From assembly GCA_049840595.1 (NCBI GenBank), contig JASGKO010000020.1, positions 1 through 60,888 of the forward strand: a DNA stretch of 60,888 bases, read 5' to 3'. The position numbers and the translations under genes were made by a program. The notes below the pieces were generated by a model that searched no databases, was not told the DNA's origin, and was given only the letters and a program-made list of their open reading frames with translations. Source of the DNA: JASGKO01 sp049840595. Lineage in GTDB: Bacteria > Verrucomicrobiota > Verrucomicrobiia > Chthoniobacterales > Chthoniobacteraceae. Of this stretch, positions 36,925-46,954 are shown in pieces (position 1 is the first letter of the stretch; every line of letters begins with the position of its first letter).

Positions 36925-39591
36925 ATGGCCGATGCGACCCTTGCAGCAGAAAAGATCCGCCTTACCCAGGATGCCACGCGGGAAAACAACTGGAAGCGTT
37001 GGGGGCCCTACCTCTCCGAACGCCAGTGGGCGACCGTCCGCGAAGACTACTCCGACACCGGCGACGCCTGGAACTACTTCCCGCACGACCATGCGCGGAG
37101 CCGCGCGTACCGCTGGGGCGAGGACGGCCTGCTCGGCTGGAGCGACCGCCAGGGCCGCCTCTGCTTTGCCCTCGCGCTCTGGAACGAACACGACCCGATC
37201 CTCAAGGAACGCCTCTTCGGCCTGAACAACGGCGAGGGCAACCACGGCGAGGACGTGAAGGAATGCTATTTCTACGTGGATTCCACGCCCACGCATTCCT
37301 ATGCGAAGGCGATCTACAAGTATCCGCAGGCGGAATTTCCCTACGCCCGCCTGCGCGAGGAAAATGCGAAACGCTCCCGGCTCGATCCCGAATTTGAGTT
37401 GATGGATGCCGGCGTGTTCAACGAGTCGCGCTACTTCGATGTGATCGCCGAGTATGCCAAGGCCGGACCGGACGACACGCTCATCCGGCTCACGATCGCG
37501 AATCGCGGGCCGAGTGCCGCGCCGATTCATTTGCTGCCGACGCTCTGGTTTCGCAATACGTGGACGTGGGGCTGCACCCACGAAGGCTGCCATCTCAAGC
37601 CGCGGATGGAGCGGATCGACGACACCACCATTCGCGCCAATCATGAGACGCTCGGGGAATTCCGCCTGGCCATCGACACCCCGGCGCCGCTGCTCTTCAC
37701 CGAAAACGAAACCAATTTCCAACGGCTCTTTCAGGTCGATAATCCCTCGCCCTACGTGAAGGATGCGTTTCACCGCTTCGTCGTCAACAGGGAAGCCGCC
37801 GCCGTGAATCCCAGGGCGTACGGGACCAAGTGCGCGCCGCACTACACCTTCAATCTTCCGCCCCACGGCGAGGTGGTGGTGAAACTGCGGCTCTTCCCGG
37901 CGCAGAATGCCCCGGCGAAGCCCTTTGCGGACTTCGATTCCATTTTTGCCACCCGCCACGCGGAAGCGGATACGTTTTATTCCGAAACCATTTCAGCCAA
38001 TCTCACCCCCGAGCAGCAGAATATCGTCCGGCAGGGCTATGCGGGGCTACTCTGGTCGAAGCAGTTTTACAACTACGTGGTCGAGAACTGGCTGGATGGC
38101 GATCCGAACATGCCCGCGCCCCCGGCGGGACACCAGCAGCACCGCAACGGGGACTGGCGCCACCTGTTCAGCAACGACGTCATTTCCATGCCCGACAAAT
38201 GGGAATACCCGTGGTTTGCCGCCTGGGATCTGGCGTTCCACATGATCCCGTTTGCCCGGATCGACTCCGATTTTGCGAAAGCCCAGCTCCAGCTTTTCCT
38301 GCGCGAGTGGTACATGCATCCCAACGGCCAGCTCCCGGCCTACGAATGGGACTTCAAGGACGTCAACCCGCCCGTGCATGCGTGGGCCTCCTGGCGCGTT
38401 TACAAGATCAGCGGCGCGGCGGGCAATCGCGACCTGCTGTTTCTCGAGCGTTGTTTCCAAAAGCTGCTGCTCAACTTTACGTGGTGGGTCAATCGCAAGG
38501 ACATCCAGGGCCGGCACGTCTTCGCCGGGGGCTTTCTGGGGCTCGATAACATCGGCCTCTTCGACCGCTCGCAACCGTTGCCCAACGGGCGCAAGCTGGC
38601 GCAGGCGGACGGCACGGCGTGGATGGCCTTCTATTGCGGCACGATGCTGTCGATGGCGCTCGAGCTCGCCTTGACCAATCCCGCTTACGAAGACATCGCC
38701 TCGAAGTTTTTCGAGCACTACATCCAGATCGTGGATGCGATGAACGGCATCGGGGAAACCGGGCTGTGGAACGAAGAGGACGGCTTTTACTACGACCAGT
38801 TGCTGAACCCGAACGATGGCAGCATCCCGCTGCGCATCCGCTCGCTGGTGGGGCTCATCCCGCTCATCAGTGTGGAAATCCTGGAGCAGGAAACGATCGA
38901 CCGCCTGCCCGGCTTTGCCAAGCGGCTGAAGTGGTTCATGCAATACCGGCCCGACCTGACCCAGCATATTTCCTGCGTGGAATCCTGTGCCCTGGACGAG
39001 AATCACTCGCACCGCCTGCTCGCCGTGCCCTCGCGCGAGCGGCTGGAGCGGATGTTGCGCTACATGCTCGACGAAGCGGAATTCCTTTCCCCGTATGGAT
39101 TGCGCTCGCTCTCGGCCGCCTATCGCGGGAAGCCCTACACCATGGAGCTGGATGGGATGAGCTTCCGCATCGATTACGAGCCCGCGGAATCCGGCACCGG
39201 GCTCTTCGGCGGCAACTCGAACTGGCGCGGGCCGGTGTGGCTGCCGATCAATTACCTGATCGTGGAAGCGCTGGAACGCTATCACCATTTCTATGGCGAC
39301 TCGCTCCAGGTCGAGTGCCCGACCGGCTCGGGCCACAAGATGAATCTCCAGCAAGTCGCCACCGAACTGGCGAGCCGCCTGGCCAGGCTGGTGACGCCCA
39401 ATGAAACCGGGCATCGGCCCTGCATGGGGCATCGCGAGTGCTTTGCCAGCGATCCGCACTGGCGGGACCTGCTGCTGTTCCACGAGTATTTCCATGGCGA
39501 TACGGGCGAGGGCCTCGGGGCCTCGCACCAAACGGGCTGGACCGCCCTCATTACCCGTTGTCTCGGCATCGTCGGGAAGATCAGCGAATGA
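36925..39591 (+). CDS. MGH1-like / GH63-related glycoside hydrolase
   Basis: An 888-residue cytoplasmic protein without signal peptide. The N-terminal third is a beta-sandwich (WGEDGLLGWSDRQGRLCFAL); the C-terminal two thirds an (alpha/alpha)6 barrel with WAAWDLAFHMIPFAR-like text near 435 and YEWDFKDVNPPVHAWA near 474, where the GH63 general acid lies, plus a later NWRGPVWLPINYLIVEAL. These match the group containing mannosylglycerate and glucosylglycerate hydrolases, though exact specificity cannot be read. Its stop overlaps the start of recJ (ATGA). The phosphorylase and synthase genes 5-9 kb away make glucosylglycerate a candidate substrate; this is inference. Confidence 0.8.
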   Translation: MADATLAAEKIRLTQDATRENNWKRWGPYLSERQWATVREDYSDTGDAWNYFPHDHARSRAYRWGEDGLLGWSDRQGRLCFALALWNEHDPILKERLFGLNNGEGNHGEDVKECYFYVDSTPTHSYAKAIYKYPQAEFPYARLREENAKRSRLDPEFELMDAGVFNESRYFDVIAEYAKAGPDDTLIRLTIANRGPSAAPIHLLPTLWFRNTWTWGCTHEGCHLKPRMERIDDTTIRANHETLGEFRLAIDTPAPLLFTENETNFQRLFQVDNPSPYVKDAFHRFVVNREAAAVNPRAYGTKCAPHYTFNLPPHGEVVVKLRLFPAQNAPAKPFADFDSIFATRHAEADTFYSETISANLTPEQQNIVRQGYAGLLWSKQFYNYVVENWLDGDPNMPAPPAGHQQHRNGDWRHLFSNDVISMPDKWEYPWFAAWDLAFHMIPFARIDSDFAKAQLQLFLREWYMHPNGQLPAYEWDFKDVNPPVHAWASWRVYKISGAAGNRDLLFLERCFQKLLLNFTWWVNRKDIQGRHVFAGGFLGLDNIGLFDRSQPLPNGRKLAQADGTAWMAFYCGTMLSMALELALTNPAYEDIASKFFEHYIQIVDAMNGIGETGLWNEEDGFYYDQLLNPNDGSIPLRIRSLVGLIPLISVEILEQETIDRLPGFAKRLKWFMQYRPDLTQHISCVESCALDENHSHRLLAVPSRERLERMLRYMLDEAEFLSPYGLRSLSAAYRGKPYTMELDGMSFRIDYEPAESGTGLFGGNSNWRGPVWLPINYLIVEALERYHHFYGDSLQVECPTGSGHKMNLQQVATELASRLARLVTPNETGHRPCMGHRECFASDPHWRDLLLFHEYFHGDTGEGLGASHQTGWTALITRCLGIVGKISE

Positions 39592-41274
39592 TGAAGTGGA
39601 TCTTTTCCCCACCGGTCGAACCGGCACTGGTGCAGGCGTTGCGCCGCGAGCTTCAGCTGCCCGCGTTCGTGGCCTCGCATCTGGTGCGGCTCGGAGTCGA
39701 TGATCCAGCGATTGCCGCGGGCTTCCTCCAGCCACGCTTGAAAACGCTCTCCGACCCTTTTCAACTGCCCGGGATGGAACGGGCGGTCACCCGGATTCTC
39801 CAGGCGCTGGACCGGCGCGAGCGGATCGTGCTCTACGGCGACTACGATGTGGATGGCGTCACCTCGCTCGCCCTTTTTACCAAGCTGCTCAAGGCGGCGG
39901 GGGCTGATCCCAAGCCGTTTCTGCCCCTGCGCATGGACGAGGGCTACGGGCTCACGCCGGATGGCGTAAAGCGATGCGTGGAAACCTATCGCCCGCAACT
40001 GCTGATCACCGTGGACTGCGGCACCTCGGCGGTGGCCGAAATCACGGCGTTGCAGAACGAAGGGGTGGATGTGCTGGTCTTCGATCACCACGAAGCGGCG
40101 GCGGAACTGCCGCCCTGCATCGCGCTGGTCAACCCCAAGCTGGGCGACGATTTCCACTACCTGTGCAGCGCGGGCGTGGTTTTCAAAGCCTGCCATGCGT
40201 TGCTCAAACGACGGCCTATTCCGGGGTTCGATCTGCGGGAACAGCTCGACCTGGTGGCGCTCGGAACGATCGCGGACATCGTGCCGCTGACCGGGGAAAA
40301 TCGCATTCTGGTTCACCATGGACTGAAGCAAATTGCGGAGACGAACTCCGCAGGGCTCCGGGCGCTGGTGGAGATCACCGGAATCAAGGCGCCGCTCAGC
40401 CCGTCGGATGTCGGCTTCCGGCTCGGGCCGCGCTTGAATGCTGGCCGGGCGGCTGGGCACGGCCGAGGCGGCGCTCGATTTATTACTCACCGACGATCCG
40501 GGCCGGGCGCGAATGCTGGCCGGCATGCTCGACCAGCAAAACCGCGAGCGGCAGGGGGTGGAAAACCAGACCCTGCTCGCGGCCGAGAAGCGGATTGCCG
40601 AAACTTTCGACGCCACCCGCGACGCGGCGATCGTGGTGAGCGAACTGGGCTGGCATCCCGGCGTGATCGGCATCGTGGCCTCGCGGCTGATGCGGCGGCA
40701 CCACCGGCCGGTCTTCGTGATTGCCTTTGACGATGACGGGGTGGGCAAAGGCAGCGGACGCAGCATCAGCGGCTTTTCGCTGGTCGAGGCGCTGACCGAA
40801 TGCGGGGCGCACCTGGATCGCTACGGCGGGCACGAGATGGCGGCGGGATTGACGATCCACCGAAAAAACTATGAGGCTTTTCGCACCGCGTTTCTCCAGA
40901 CCGGACTGAGCCGGCTCACGGCGGATGACCTGATTCCTCGCCTGCACCTCGATGGCGAGGTGGAACTGGAAGAGCTCGACCAGCGGTTCCTCGACCGGCA
41001 CGAAATGCTCCAGCCTTTTGGCATGGGGAATTCGCAGCCGATGCTGTGCCTGCGTGGCGTGACGCCAGCGGGAGAGCCCCGGGTGCTGAAGGAAAAGCAT
41101 CTGCTGCTCACGCTGCGGAAAGGCCGCCTGGAAAAGCGGGCGATTTACTTCAATGCCGCGGTGGATGAGCTGCCCCGCCCGCCGTGGGATATCGCCTGCC
41201 GGGTGGAGCCCAATACTTTCAATGGACGCACGGAGCTGCAAATCCAGGTGCAGGCGATTCGGAGTGCGGAGTAG
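39588..41274 (+). CDS. recJ: Single-stranded-DNA exonuclease RecJ (frameshifted)
   Basis: RecJ degrades single-stranded DNA 5'-3' in repair and recombination. Visible motifs are YGDYDVDGVTS, TVDCGTS, FDHHEAAAE (DHH motif), GTIADIVPL, and YGGHEMAAGL of the DHHA1 domain. The ATG at 39588 overlaps the stop of the glycosidase gene. The frame is lost near 40445, within RLNAGR. Removing one G of a GGG run reads NAGRRLGTAEAALDLLLTDD and gives 561 residues, normal for RecJ. Sequence both sides is well conserved, so error is likelier than loss. Confidence 0.9.
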
Positions 41275-41337
41275 CTTATGCAGCGCCTCGCTTCCGCTGG
41301 GATTCCCGAGGCAACCCAGCGCAGAACCATTTGAGCC

Positions 41338-41355
41338 CCCCGGCTTCGCCCGGGG
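41338..41355. terminator. GC-rich hairpin between convergent recJ and hydrolase genes
   Basis: CCCCGG and CCGGGG flank a 6-nt loop. There is no T run, so it would be a weak intrinsic terminator; it could serve both converging genes or be a REP-like unit. Confidence 0.35.
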
Positions 41356-41427
41356 TGACATAGAAAGATCAATGGACGCCTAAAAGCACCACGGGGCATC
41401 CAGTTTAAGATCTGTTGGGAGAAAGGA

Positions 41428-42219
41428 TTATTTCTCCGGCTCGCCGAAGATCTCGGCGAAGAAATCTTTCATCGCCTGCCAGGAGCGACGGTCGGCTTTG
41501 GCGTCGTAAGCGACGGGCTTGGTGGGATCGTTGCCGGCGGATTTGTCGGTGAAGGCGTGCACGGCGTTGCCGTAGTAAACCATCTGCCAATCGACATGGG
41601 CCTGGCGGAGCTCGTCTTGAAACGCGGCCACATTTTCCGGCGAATTGGTGGGGTCGTTGGCTCCGTGCAGAATCAGCAATTTCGCTTTGATGTTTTTCCC
41701 ATCGGCGGGCGTGGGGGAATCCAGGCCGCCGTGAAAGCTCACCACCCCGGCAATCGCCGCGCCGTCCCGTGCAAGCTCAAGAACGGTGGTGCCCCCGAAA
41801 CAATAGCCGATGGCGGCGATCTTCGATGGATCGACCGTCTTTTGCTGGCGCAGCTCCGCCAGCGCGGCCTCGACGCGCTGACGCAGGAGCGGCCGGTCGG
41901 CCTTGTATTTTCCGGCCTGGGCGCCCGCCTCCGCCTGGCTCGCCGGGCGAACGCCCTTGCCATAAATATCGGCGGCGAAAGCGACGTAGCCCAGCTTCGC
42001 CAGACGGTCGGCAATTTCTTCCGTATCCTTCGTCAGCCCCATCCAGTTGTGAACGACGAGCACACCGGGACGGGGCGCGGAGGTGGAATCGTCCCAGGCC
42101 AGATACCCCTCCAGGGTAGTCTGCCCCTGCTGGTAATCGACCGTCGCATGTTTGATCTCCGCCTGGGCCAGGGTGGTCATGGCCAGTAAAACGAGTGCGG
42201 GAAGGAGTTTGGATTTCAT
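41428..42219 (-). CDS. Dienelactone hydrolase-family protein, exported
   Basis: An alpha/beta hydrolase. Residues 1-20 are a signal peptide (MKSKLLPALVLLAMTTLAQA), unlike the cytoplasmic DLH of aromatic degradation. The catalytic triad is Cys140 in AAIGYCFGG, Asp189 in HGANDPT and His221 in GNAVHAFT; the nucleophilic cysteine is typical of the family. VLVVHNWMGLTKDTEEIADR near residue 53 is the oxyanion-hole region. Length of 263 residues is standard. No aromatic pathway genes are near, so an exported esterase or lactonase role is more likely than chlorocatechol degradation. Confidence 0.9.
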   Translation of the reverse strand: MKSKLLPALVLLAMTTLAQAEIKHATVDYQQGQTTLEGYLAWDDSTSAPRPGVLVVHNWMGLTKDTEEIADRLAKLGYVAFAADIYGKGVRPASQAEAGAQAGKYKADRPLLRQRVEAALAELRQQKTVDPSKIAAIGYCFGGTTVLELARDGAAIAGVVSFHGGLDSPTPADGKNIKAKLLILHGANDPTNSPENVAAFQDELRQAHVDWQMVYYGNAVHAFTDKSAGNDPTKPVAYDAKADRRSWQAMKDFFAEIFGEPEK

Positions 42220-42251
42220 ATCGGGGTTGGAGGGATTTTAGTGGGAACGCA

Positions 42252-43545
42252 TCAGGTGCCTTCACCGAAGAGATTGGCGAGCCGGGCGTGGAGTTTCCGT
42301 CGCGCCACGGCATGGGAAAAATACTTGAGGCCCAGCTCGTAATTCACATTGGCCCACTCACGGCGCAGGGCTTCGCTGTTCAAAATCTCGCGGGTCTGCC
42401 GGATTACTTCGCTGGTGACCACTTGCGACATGAGGATGGTGCGGAAGCCGAGCGGCTGAATGTCCCGCGCATAGACGGCATAGGCATTGACCACCACCGG
42501 CTTGCGGAAATAGATCGCTTCCAGAAAGGCGTTGCCAAATCCCTCGTAAAGGCTCGGGTAAGTCACCAGATCCGCATGCGGATAGACGTCGAAGAGCGTG
42601 TAGAGCTTGCGCCCCTGCGCATCCAGGCCCCGTTTTTCCGCGACCCGTTCGGCGATAAAACGGACGTCCACGCCCGAATCGCCGATGCGCTCCATGAGCA
42701 TTTTTACATAGGCATCGCCTTCATCGCCGGCGGGGTGCGAAATCACGAGCTTCGCGCGAGGTTCCTTCAACTGGCGCACCAGTTCGATGGCGTGCTCAAT
42801 GCCCTTGCGGGCCACGATCCGCGTGGGTTGCAGGATGAGGATATCGTCGTCTCTGAGCCCGATCTCGCGGCGGAAATCGGCGTTGTAATCATCAATCCCG
42901 GGCGGCGGGGTCTCGTAATCGAGAATATTGGGAATCACCGTGGAGGGCAGCCCGAAGCGGCGCGCGAGACTCCTTCTGCCCCATGGAGTTGATCACCACG
43001 TGCTCGATCTGCGGGAGGGAGGGCGGAAAGGCGGCCTGCAGGTAATCGCCCACGCCATTGATGGTGAACCGCTCCCGCTCCCAGGTGAAATCGTGATGGT
43101 GGGCAATCGTCGGCAAACCCGTCTCGGCCAGCACCTCGGTGACGGCCAGCCCGAGCGGAATGTGCATGGGGATGGCGAGCACGTTCTGCGGCACGAGCAC
43201 CTCAAGCTGGAACTGCTCGATGAAAGCCATGATCTCGTCCTTGAGCATTTCCTTCATCCACTGGATTTCATGGGTCACCGCGCGACTGCGGGTGGAGACG
43301 CCGAAGAGCTTTGCCTGCAGGACGGCGACCTCGGGATGATTGAAGAAAGCCAGCGGGGCGAGATGGCTCACGGCGGCGGGAGTTTCCAGCAACCCGGCCA
43401 TCCAGAAGCTGGAATGACCATCCGCCTCCAGAATGCGGGCCCACTTGGCCGCCTCCAGGGTCACGCCATCCGTTCCGTGAAAGCGCGTGGAGAGAAACCC
43501 GATCCGCTTGGGCGGGCACGATGGGATAAAAGCGCTGCTCATCAA
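42252..43545 (-). CDS. GT4-type glycosyltransferase (frameshifted)
   Basis: A GT-B glycosyltransferase. The start at 43545 gives RIGFLSTRFHGTDGVTLEAA, the N-terminal fold with the glycine-rich loop. The C-terminal half has LQPTRIVARKGIEHAIELVR and the donor-binding PSLYEGFGNAFLEAIYFRKP. The frame is lost near 42970; removing one C from CC (GCGCCGC to GCGCGC) reads ESRARFGLPSTVIPNILDYE and gives 430 residues. No membrane segments are seen. The sugar and acceptor cannot be inferred. It is adjacent to the exported hydrolase but in the same direction with a 32-bp gap. Confidence 0.8.
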
Positions 43546-43615
43546 CTGCCCATCGTAGATGCCCCGGCCTCCGGCTGCAAACTTTCAACGCAACCGGGGG
43601 GGGCGGGCGAAAAAA

Positions 43616-44269
43616 TCAGGCCGCCTCGGGATAGGTGGCGAGGCCGGTGCGACGGCTGCGAATTTTTTCCATCGCGTCGCCGTAGTGCTCCTCCGCGCAG
43701 CAGGGGCAGATGCCATGGCTGAAATCCGCATCGGTGCGGTCGCTGATGTAGCGCTCGACCTGCTGCCACTCGTTCTTTTCATCGCGGATTTTTTTGCAGA
43801 AGCCGCAGATCGGGAGCAACCCTTCGAGGGTGGTCACACGCTCGCGCAGTAACTTCGCCTGCACGGAGAGGCGGCCCGCCATTTTGGCGATCAGGATCAG
43901 CACCCCGGCGCGCATGATCGTGTTCAAGACCGAGACTTCCCAGGACATGGGGAGATGCCAGTAGTGATTGAAGGCGGTCCGGATGAGGCTGAGGACGATC
44001 GCCAGGGTGATGGCGAGGCGCGTGCTGGAGTTCCAGGCCATGAGCAGCACGGGAAAAACGAAGAAGAAGGGGAACGCGAGGTAGGGGCCGGTCATGAAAT
44101 CCAGCAGAACGACCACGGCGGAAATAAAGATCAGGAACCGGGGCTGATTCCATGGAATGCGCTCGAAGAAGAGTTTTCCAAGCTCCGGATTCTCCGCGGG
44201 GCGGGGATGGGTTTTAAGATTCATAAAGTGATCAAACATGTGCTTGCCGGACCCTTTAGCCAATCCCAT
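43616..44269 (-). CDS. Membrane protein with C-terminal LPICxxCKKIR cysteine module
   Basis: A 217-residue protein with about four membrane helices in residues 45-135 (PRFLIFISAVVVLLDFMTGP, VLLMAWNSSTRLAITLAI). A short coiled coil follows (QAKLLRERVTTLEGLL). The end carries LPICGFCKKIRDEKNEWQQV and FSHGICPCC. This cysteine motif (CxxC ... HGxCPxC) recurs at the ends of many two-component and sensor proteins of Verrucomicrobiota, Deltaproteobacteria and others, and probably binds metal. Here it is attached to a bare membrane domain with no kinase. Start codon is uncertain: ATG at 44239 is an alternative. Function unknown. Confidence 0.75.
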   Translation of the reverse strand: MGLAKGSGKHMFDHFMNLKTHPRPAENPELGKLFFERIPWNQPRFLIFISAVVVLLDFMTGPYLAFPFFFVFPVLLMAWNSSTRLAITLAIVLSLIRTAFNHYWHLPMSWEVSVLNTIMRAGVLILIAKMAGRLSVQAKLLRERVTTLEGLLPICGFCKKIRDEKNEWQQVERYISDRTDADFSHGICPCCAEEHYGDAMEKIRSRRTGLATYPEAA

Positions 44270-44480
44270 GCCACGTTGATAAAAATCATAATTTCTCTCT
44301 GTAAAGGAAAATTTTTCCTACTCATTTTTGAGTTGAACACCCCTCCCCCAAATTCCGAAAAGCGGCAATTATTTCCCTTCCTGAACACTTTGTGGTCGCC
44401 AAACTGTCAACCGGGAGAAAACCACCTTTTCCGATGCTTTTTCCCATGCAGAGCACGGCGGGCCAACGTATTTTTGAAGT

Positions 44481-46211
44481 ATGAATGAGGGGATTCACGC
44501 GCTTGCATCTTTTATTTACGGCGAGGAAAAGGGACCGGAGGTAGTGAACCAGTTGAGTGACCTTGCCGCTCGCTGGAAACCTTTCGTCCAAGCCTTGCAA
44601 GGGCCACGCGAGCCTCTCCCGCTTACGCAGCGGGACGCCATTCTCATCACTTATGCCGACCAACTGCAGGAGCCCGGAGTCGCTCCCCTCGAAACGCTGG
44701 GAAGATTTGCGGCCGATCATCTGGCCGGCGTGCTGAGTGCGGTCCACTTGCTGCCGTTCTACCCGTGGTCTTCCGACGATGGCTTTTCGGTGAAGGATTA
44801 CTTCACGATCGCGGAGGAATACGGGACCTGGGAAAATCTGCAACCGCTCGCCGCGCGCTTCGACCTGATGTTCGACGCGGTTTTCAACCATCTCTCGGCG
44901 CAGGGAAGCTGGTTCCGTGAATTTCTCGCCAACAATCCGGAGCGGGCGGATTTTTTCACTACGGTAAAAGGTCATCCCGATCTATCCCAGGTCGTCCGGC
45001 CGCGGGCGCTGCCGTTACTGACGGAATTCAACGCCGCGAACGAACGGCGTCAGGTCTGGACTACCTTTAGCGCGGATCAGGTGGACTTGAATTTCGCGAA
45101 CCCGGCGGTGCTGATCGCGGTCACCGAGGCGCTGCTTTTTTACCTCAGCAAGGGCGCGAAATTCATCCGCCTCGATGCGATTGCCTACTTGTGGAAGGAG
45201 ATCGGCACCTCGTGCATCCATCTGCCGCAGACACATGCCGTGATTCAGCTCTGGCGCGCGCTGCTGGATGAAATTGCGCCGCAGGCGATGCTCATTACCG
45301 AAACGAATGTCCCGCATCCGGACAATATCTGGTACTTCGGCGATGGCCGGGACGAGGCGCAGTTGGTTTATAACTTTGCCCTGCCGCCGCTGGTGCTGCA
45401 TACGCTCCAGACCGGCAACGCCACGCGGCTCACGGCATGGGCGGACACGCTGGAACTGCCCTCGCAGGCAGTCACTTTCTTCAATTTCCTGGCTTCGCAC
45501 GATGGGATCGGGGTGAACCCGGCGCGGGGGATTTTGAAGCCCGCGGAGATCGACGAGCTGGTGCAGAAAACGCGGGCCCGGGGCGGCTTCGTCTCAATGA
45601 AGAACAATCCCGACGGCACGCAAAGTCCCTATGAGCTGAATATCAACTACTTCGATGCGCTCAACCATCCGCATGCGCACGAACCGCGGGAGATTCAGAT
45701 CGCGCGTTTTCTCGTCGCCCAGGGAATCATGCTCGTGCTGCGCGGGGTGCCCGGGATTTATTTCCACTCGCTCTTTGGCTCGCGTGGAGACCGGGCCGGC
45801 GCGGAAGCAGCGGGTATTTTCCGGCGCATCAATCGCGAAAAACTCCCGCTCGAAGCCATCGAAAACGAGCTGGCCGATCCGATGTCGTTACGCGCGCAGG
45901 TATTTCTGGGCTTCCGCCGGATGCTGCATCTTCGCCGCTCCGAGCCGGCCTTCAGCCCCGGGGCGGGCCAGACCGTGCTCGATGCCGGGGAACACTGCTT
46001 TGCCCTGCTCCGGAGCGAGGCGGGCAGCCGGGTGCTCTGCCTCTTCAACGTCACCAACGCGCCCCGCGCGATCGCCCTGGCGCTGGTGGGTTTTCCGGAG
46101 GTCGTGAAAGCGACCAATCTGCTGCAAGCGGAACACGAAATCATCATCAACGATGGTCGCACCAAGATCACGCTGCCACCTTACGGGCGCGCCTGGCTCA
46201 AGCTCACCTGA
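44481..46211 (+). CDS. GH13_18 phosphorylase, probably glucosylglycerate phosphorylase
   Basis: A 576-residue member of the sucrose-phosphorylase family. The catalytic residues are visible: nucleophile Asp232 in KFIRLDAIAY, acid/base Glu274 in LITETNVPH, and Asp341 in NFLASHDGIG. LLPFYPWSSDDGFSVKDY near residue 92 is the typical substrate loop. Length is about 80 residues beyond true sucrose phosphorylase (about 490) and fits glucosylglycerate phosphorylase. A glucosyl-3-phosphoglycerate synthase lies 2.4 kb away, which supports that choice. Sucrose 6-phosphate or glucosylglycerol phosphorylase activity remains possible. The 3' end overlaps the convergent HAD gene by 31 bp. Confidence 0.82.
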   Translation: MNEGIHALASFIYGEEKGPEVVNQLSDLAARWKPFVQALQGPREPLPLTQRDAILITYADQLQEPGVAPLETLGRFAADHLAGVLSAVHLLPFYPWSSDDGFSVKDYFTIAEEYGTWENLQPLAARFDLMFDAVFNHLSAQGSWFREFLANNPERADFFTTVKGHPDLSQVVRPRALPLLTEFNAANERRQVWTTFSADQVDLNFANPAVLIAVTEALLFYLSKGAKFIRLDAIAYLWKEIGTSCIHLPQTHAVIQLWRALLDEIAPQAMLITETNVPHPDNIWYFGDGRDEAQLVYNFALPPLVLHTLQTGNATRLTAWADTLELPSQAVTFFNFLASHDGIGVNPARGILKPAEIDELVQKTRARGGFVSMKNNPDGTQSPYELNINYFDALNHPHAHEPREIQIARFLVAQGIMLVLRGVPGIYFHSLFGSRGDRAGAEAAGIFRRINREKLPLEAIENELADPMSLRAQVFLGFRRMLHLRRSEPAFSPGAGQTVLDAGEHCFALLRSEAGSRVLCLFNVTNAPRAIALALVGFPEVVKATNLLQAEHEIIINDGRTKITLPPYGRAWLKLT

Positions 46212-46954
46212 ATTTGCTCGCCGGCCTCAGTCACGGCCTGCTCCTCCAGCCAGCCCACCAACTGCTCGAAGTTGCCGCCGGGAGATTCCTTCGGCGATGG
46301 GGAAAGATGCCACGTCTGCCAGCCCTGGCGTTTCGAGGGCAGCACATCGTTGTCCAGCCGGTCGCCCACCATGAGGATCGCGCCGGGGGCCACGCCACGC
46401 GCCCAGAGCCGGGCACCGAGCACGCGGAAGACATGCGGATTCGGCTTTCCAAACCCATTTTCAAACGACCAGAAGCGCAGATGAGGGTCGAACATTTCCA
46501 GCGAAAGCCCCTCCGGCTGCAACAGTGCCTCGATTTCCAGCAGCGTATAGCTCTGCGCATTCGACGCGATGCCCATGGTGAGACCGCGATCACGGCAGAT
46601 GCGCAGCATCGCCGCCGCGCCGGGCATAAGGCTGAGCGAACGCTGCAGGCGCATGTGCTCGAGGAAGAACTCTTCGCGCTGCGGCTCCTCCAGCCGCCGC
46701 ACTTCCTTCAGCGCCTCGGCGACCACCTGCGGCCAGCAAATCTCGGGAAAGGCGACCCCTTCCTCATGTGCCACCCGGTGCTCGCGCAGAACAATGCGGC
46801 GCACGAGATCGGAAAACTCCTCCAGCGACAGGCGGAACGAGCGGCCAAAGAACTTCCGGCACAACGCCTGCCAGCGCTCGGGCGCATCGGACGGCGGGGG
46901 GCCGACGTGCATCAACGTGTGATAGACGTCGAAAATGACAGCACGCACTTTCAT
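46181..46954 (-). CDS. HAD-superfamily hydrolase
   Basis: A 257-residue cytoplasmic protein. I start at ATG 46954, whose ATGA overlaps the stop of the upstream glycosyltransferase; a slightly longer start is possible. Motif I is FDVYHTL: nucleophile Asp9 is present but the usual second Asp is Tyr11, as in haloacid dehalogenase-like rather than phosphatase members. Motif II is GIASNAQ, motif III the Lys of GKPNPHVF and motif IV MVGDRLDNDV. It could be the phosphatase that would release glucosylglycerate from its 3-phosphate, but the motif I change makes that uncertain. Confidence 0.8.
   Translation of the reverse strand: MKVRAVIFDVYHTLMHVGPPPSDAPERWQALCRKFFGRSFRLSLEEFSDLVRRIVLREHRVAHEEGVAFPEICWPQVVAEALKEVRRLEEPQREEFFLEHMRLQRSLSLMPGAAAMLRICRDRGLTMGIASNAQSYTLLEIEALLQPEGLSLEMFDPHLRFWSFENGFGKPNPHVFRVLGARLWARGVAPGAILMVGDRLDNDVLPSKRQGWQTWHLSPSPKESPGGNFEQLVGWLEEQAVTEAGEQIQVSLSQARP

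Noticed and set aside
38047..39735. A 562-codon minus-strand frame opposite the MGH1-like glycosidase
   Set aside because: Antisense shadow of a conserved enzyme; no recognisable domain or ribosome-binding site.
44270..44480. Possible riboswitch in the AT-rich gap before the phosphorylase gene
   Set aside because: The region is AT-rich as for a divergent promoter, but I could not recognise any known riboswitch core.
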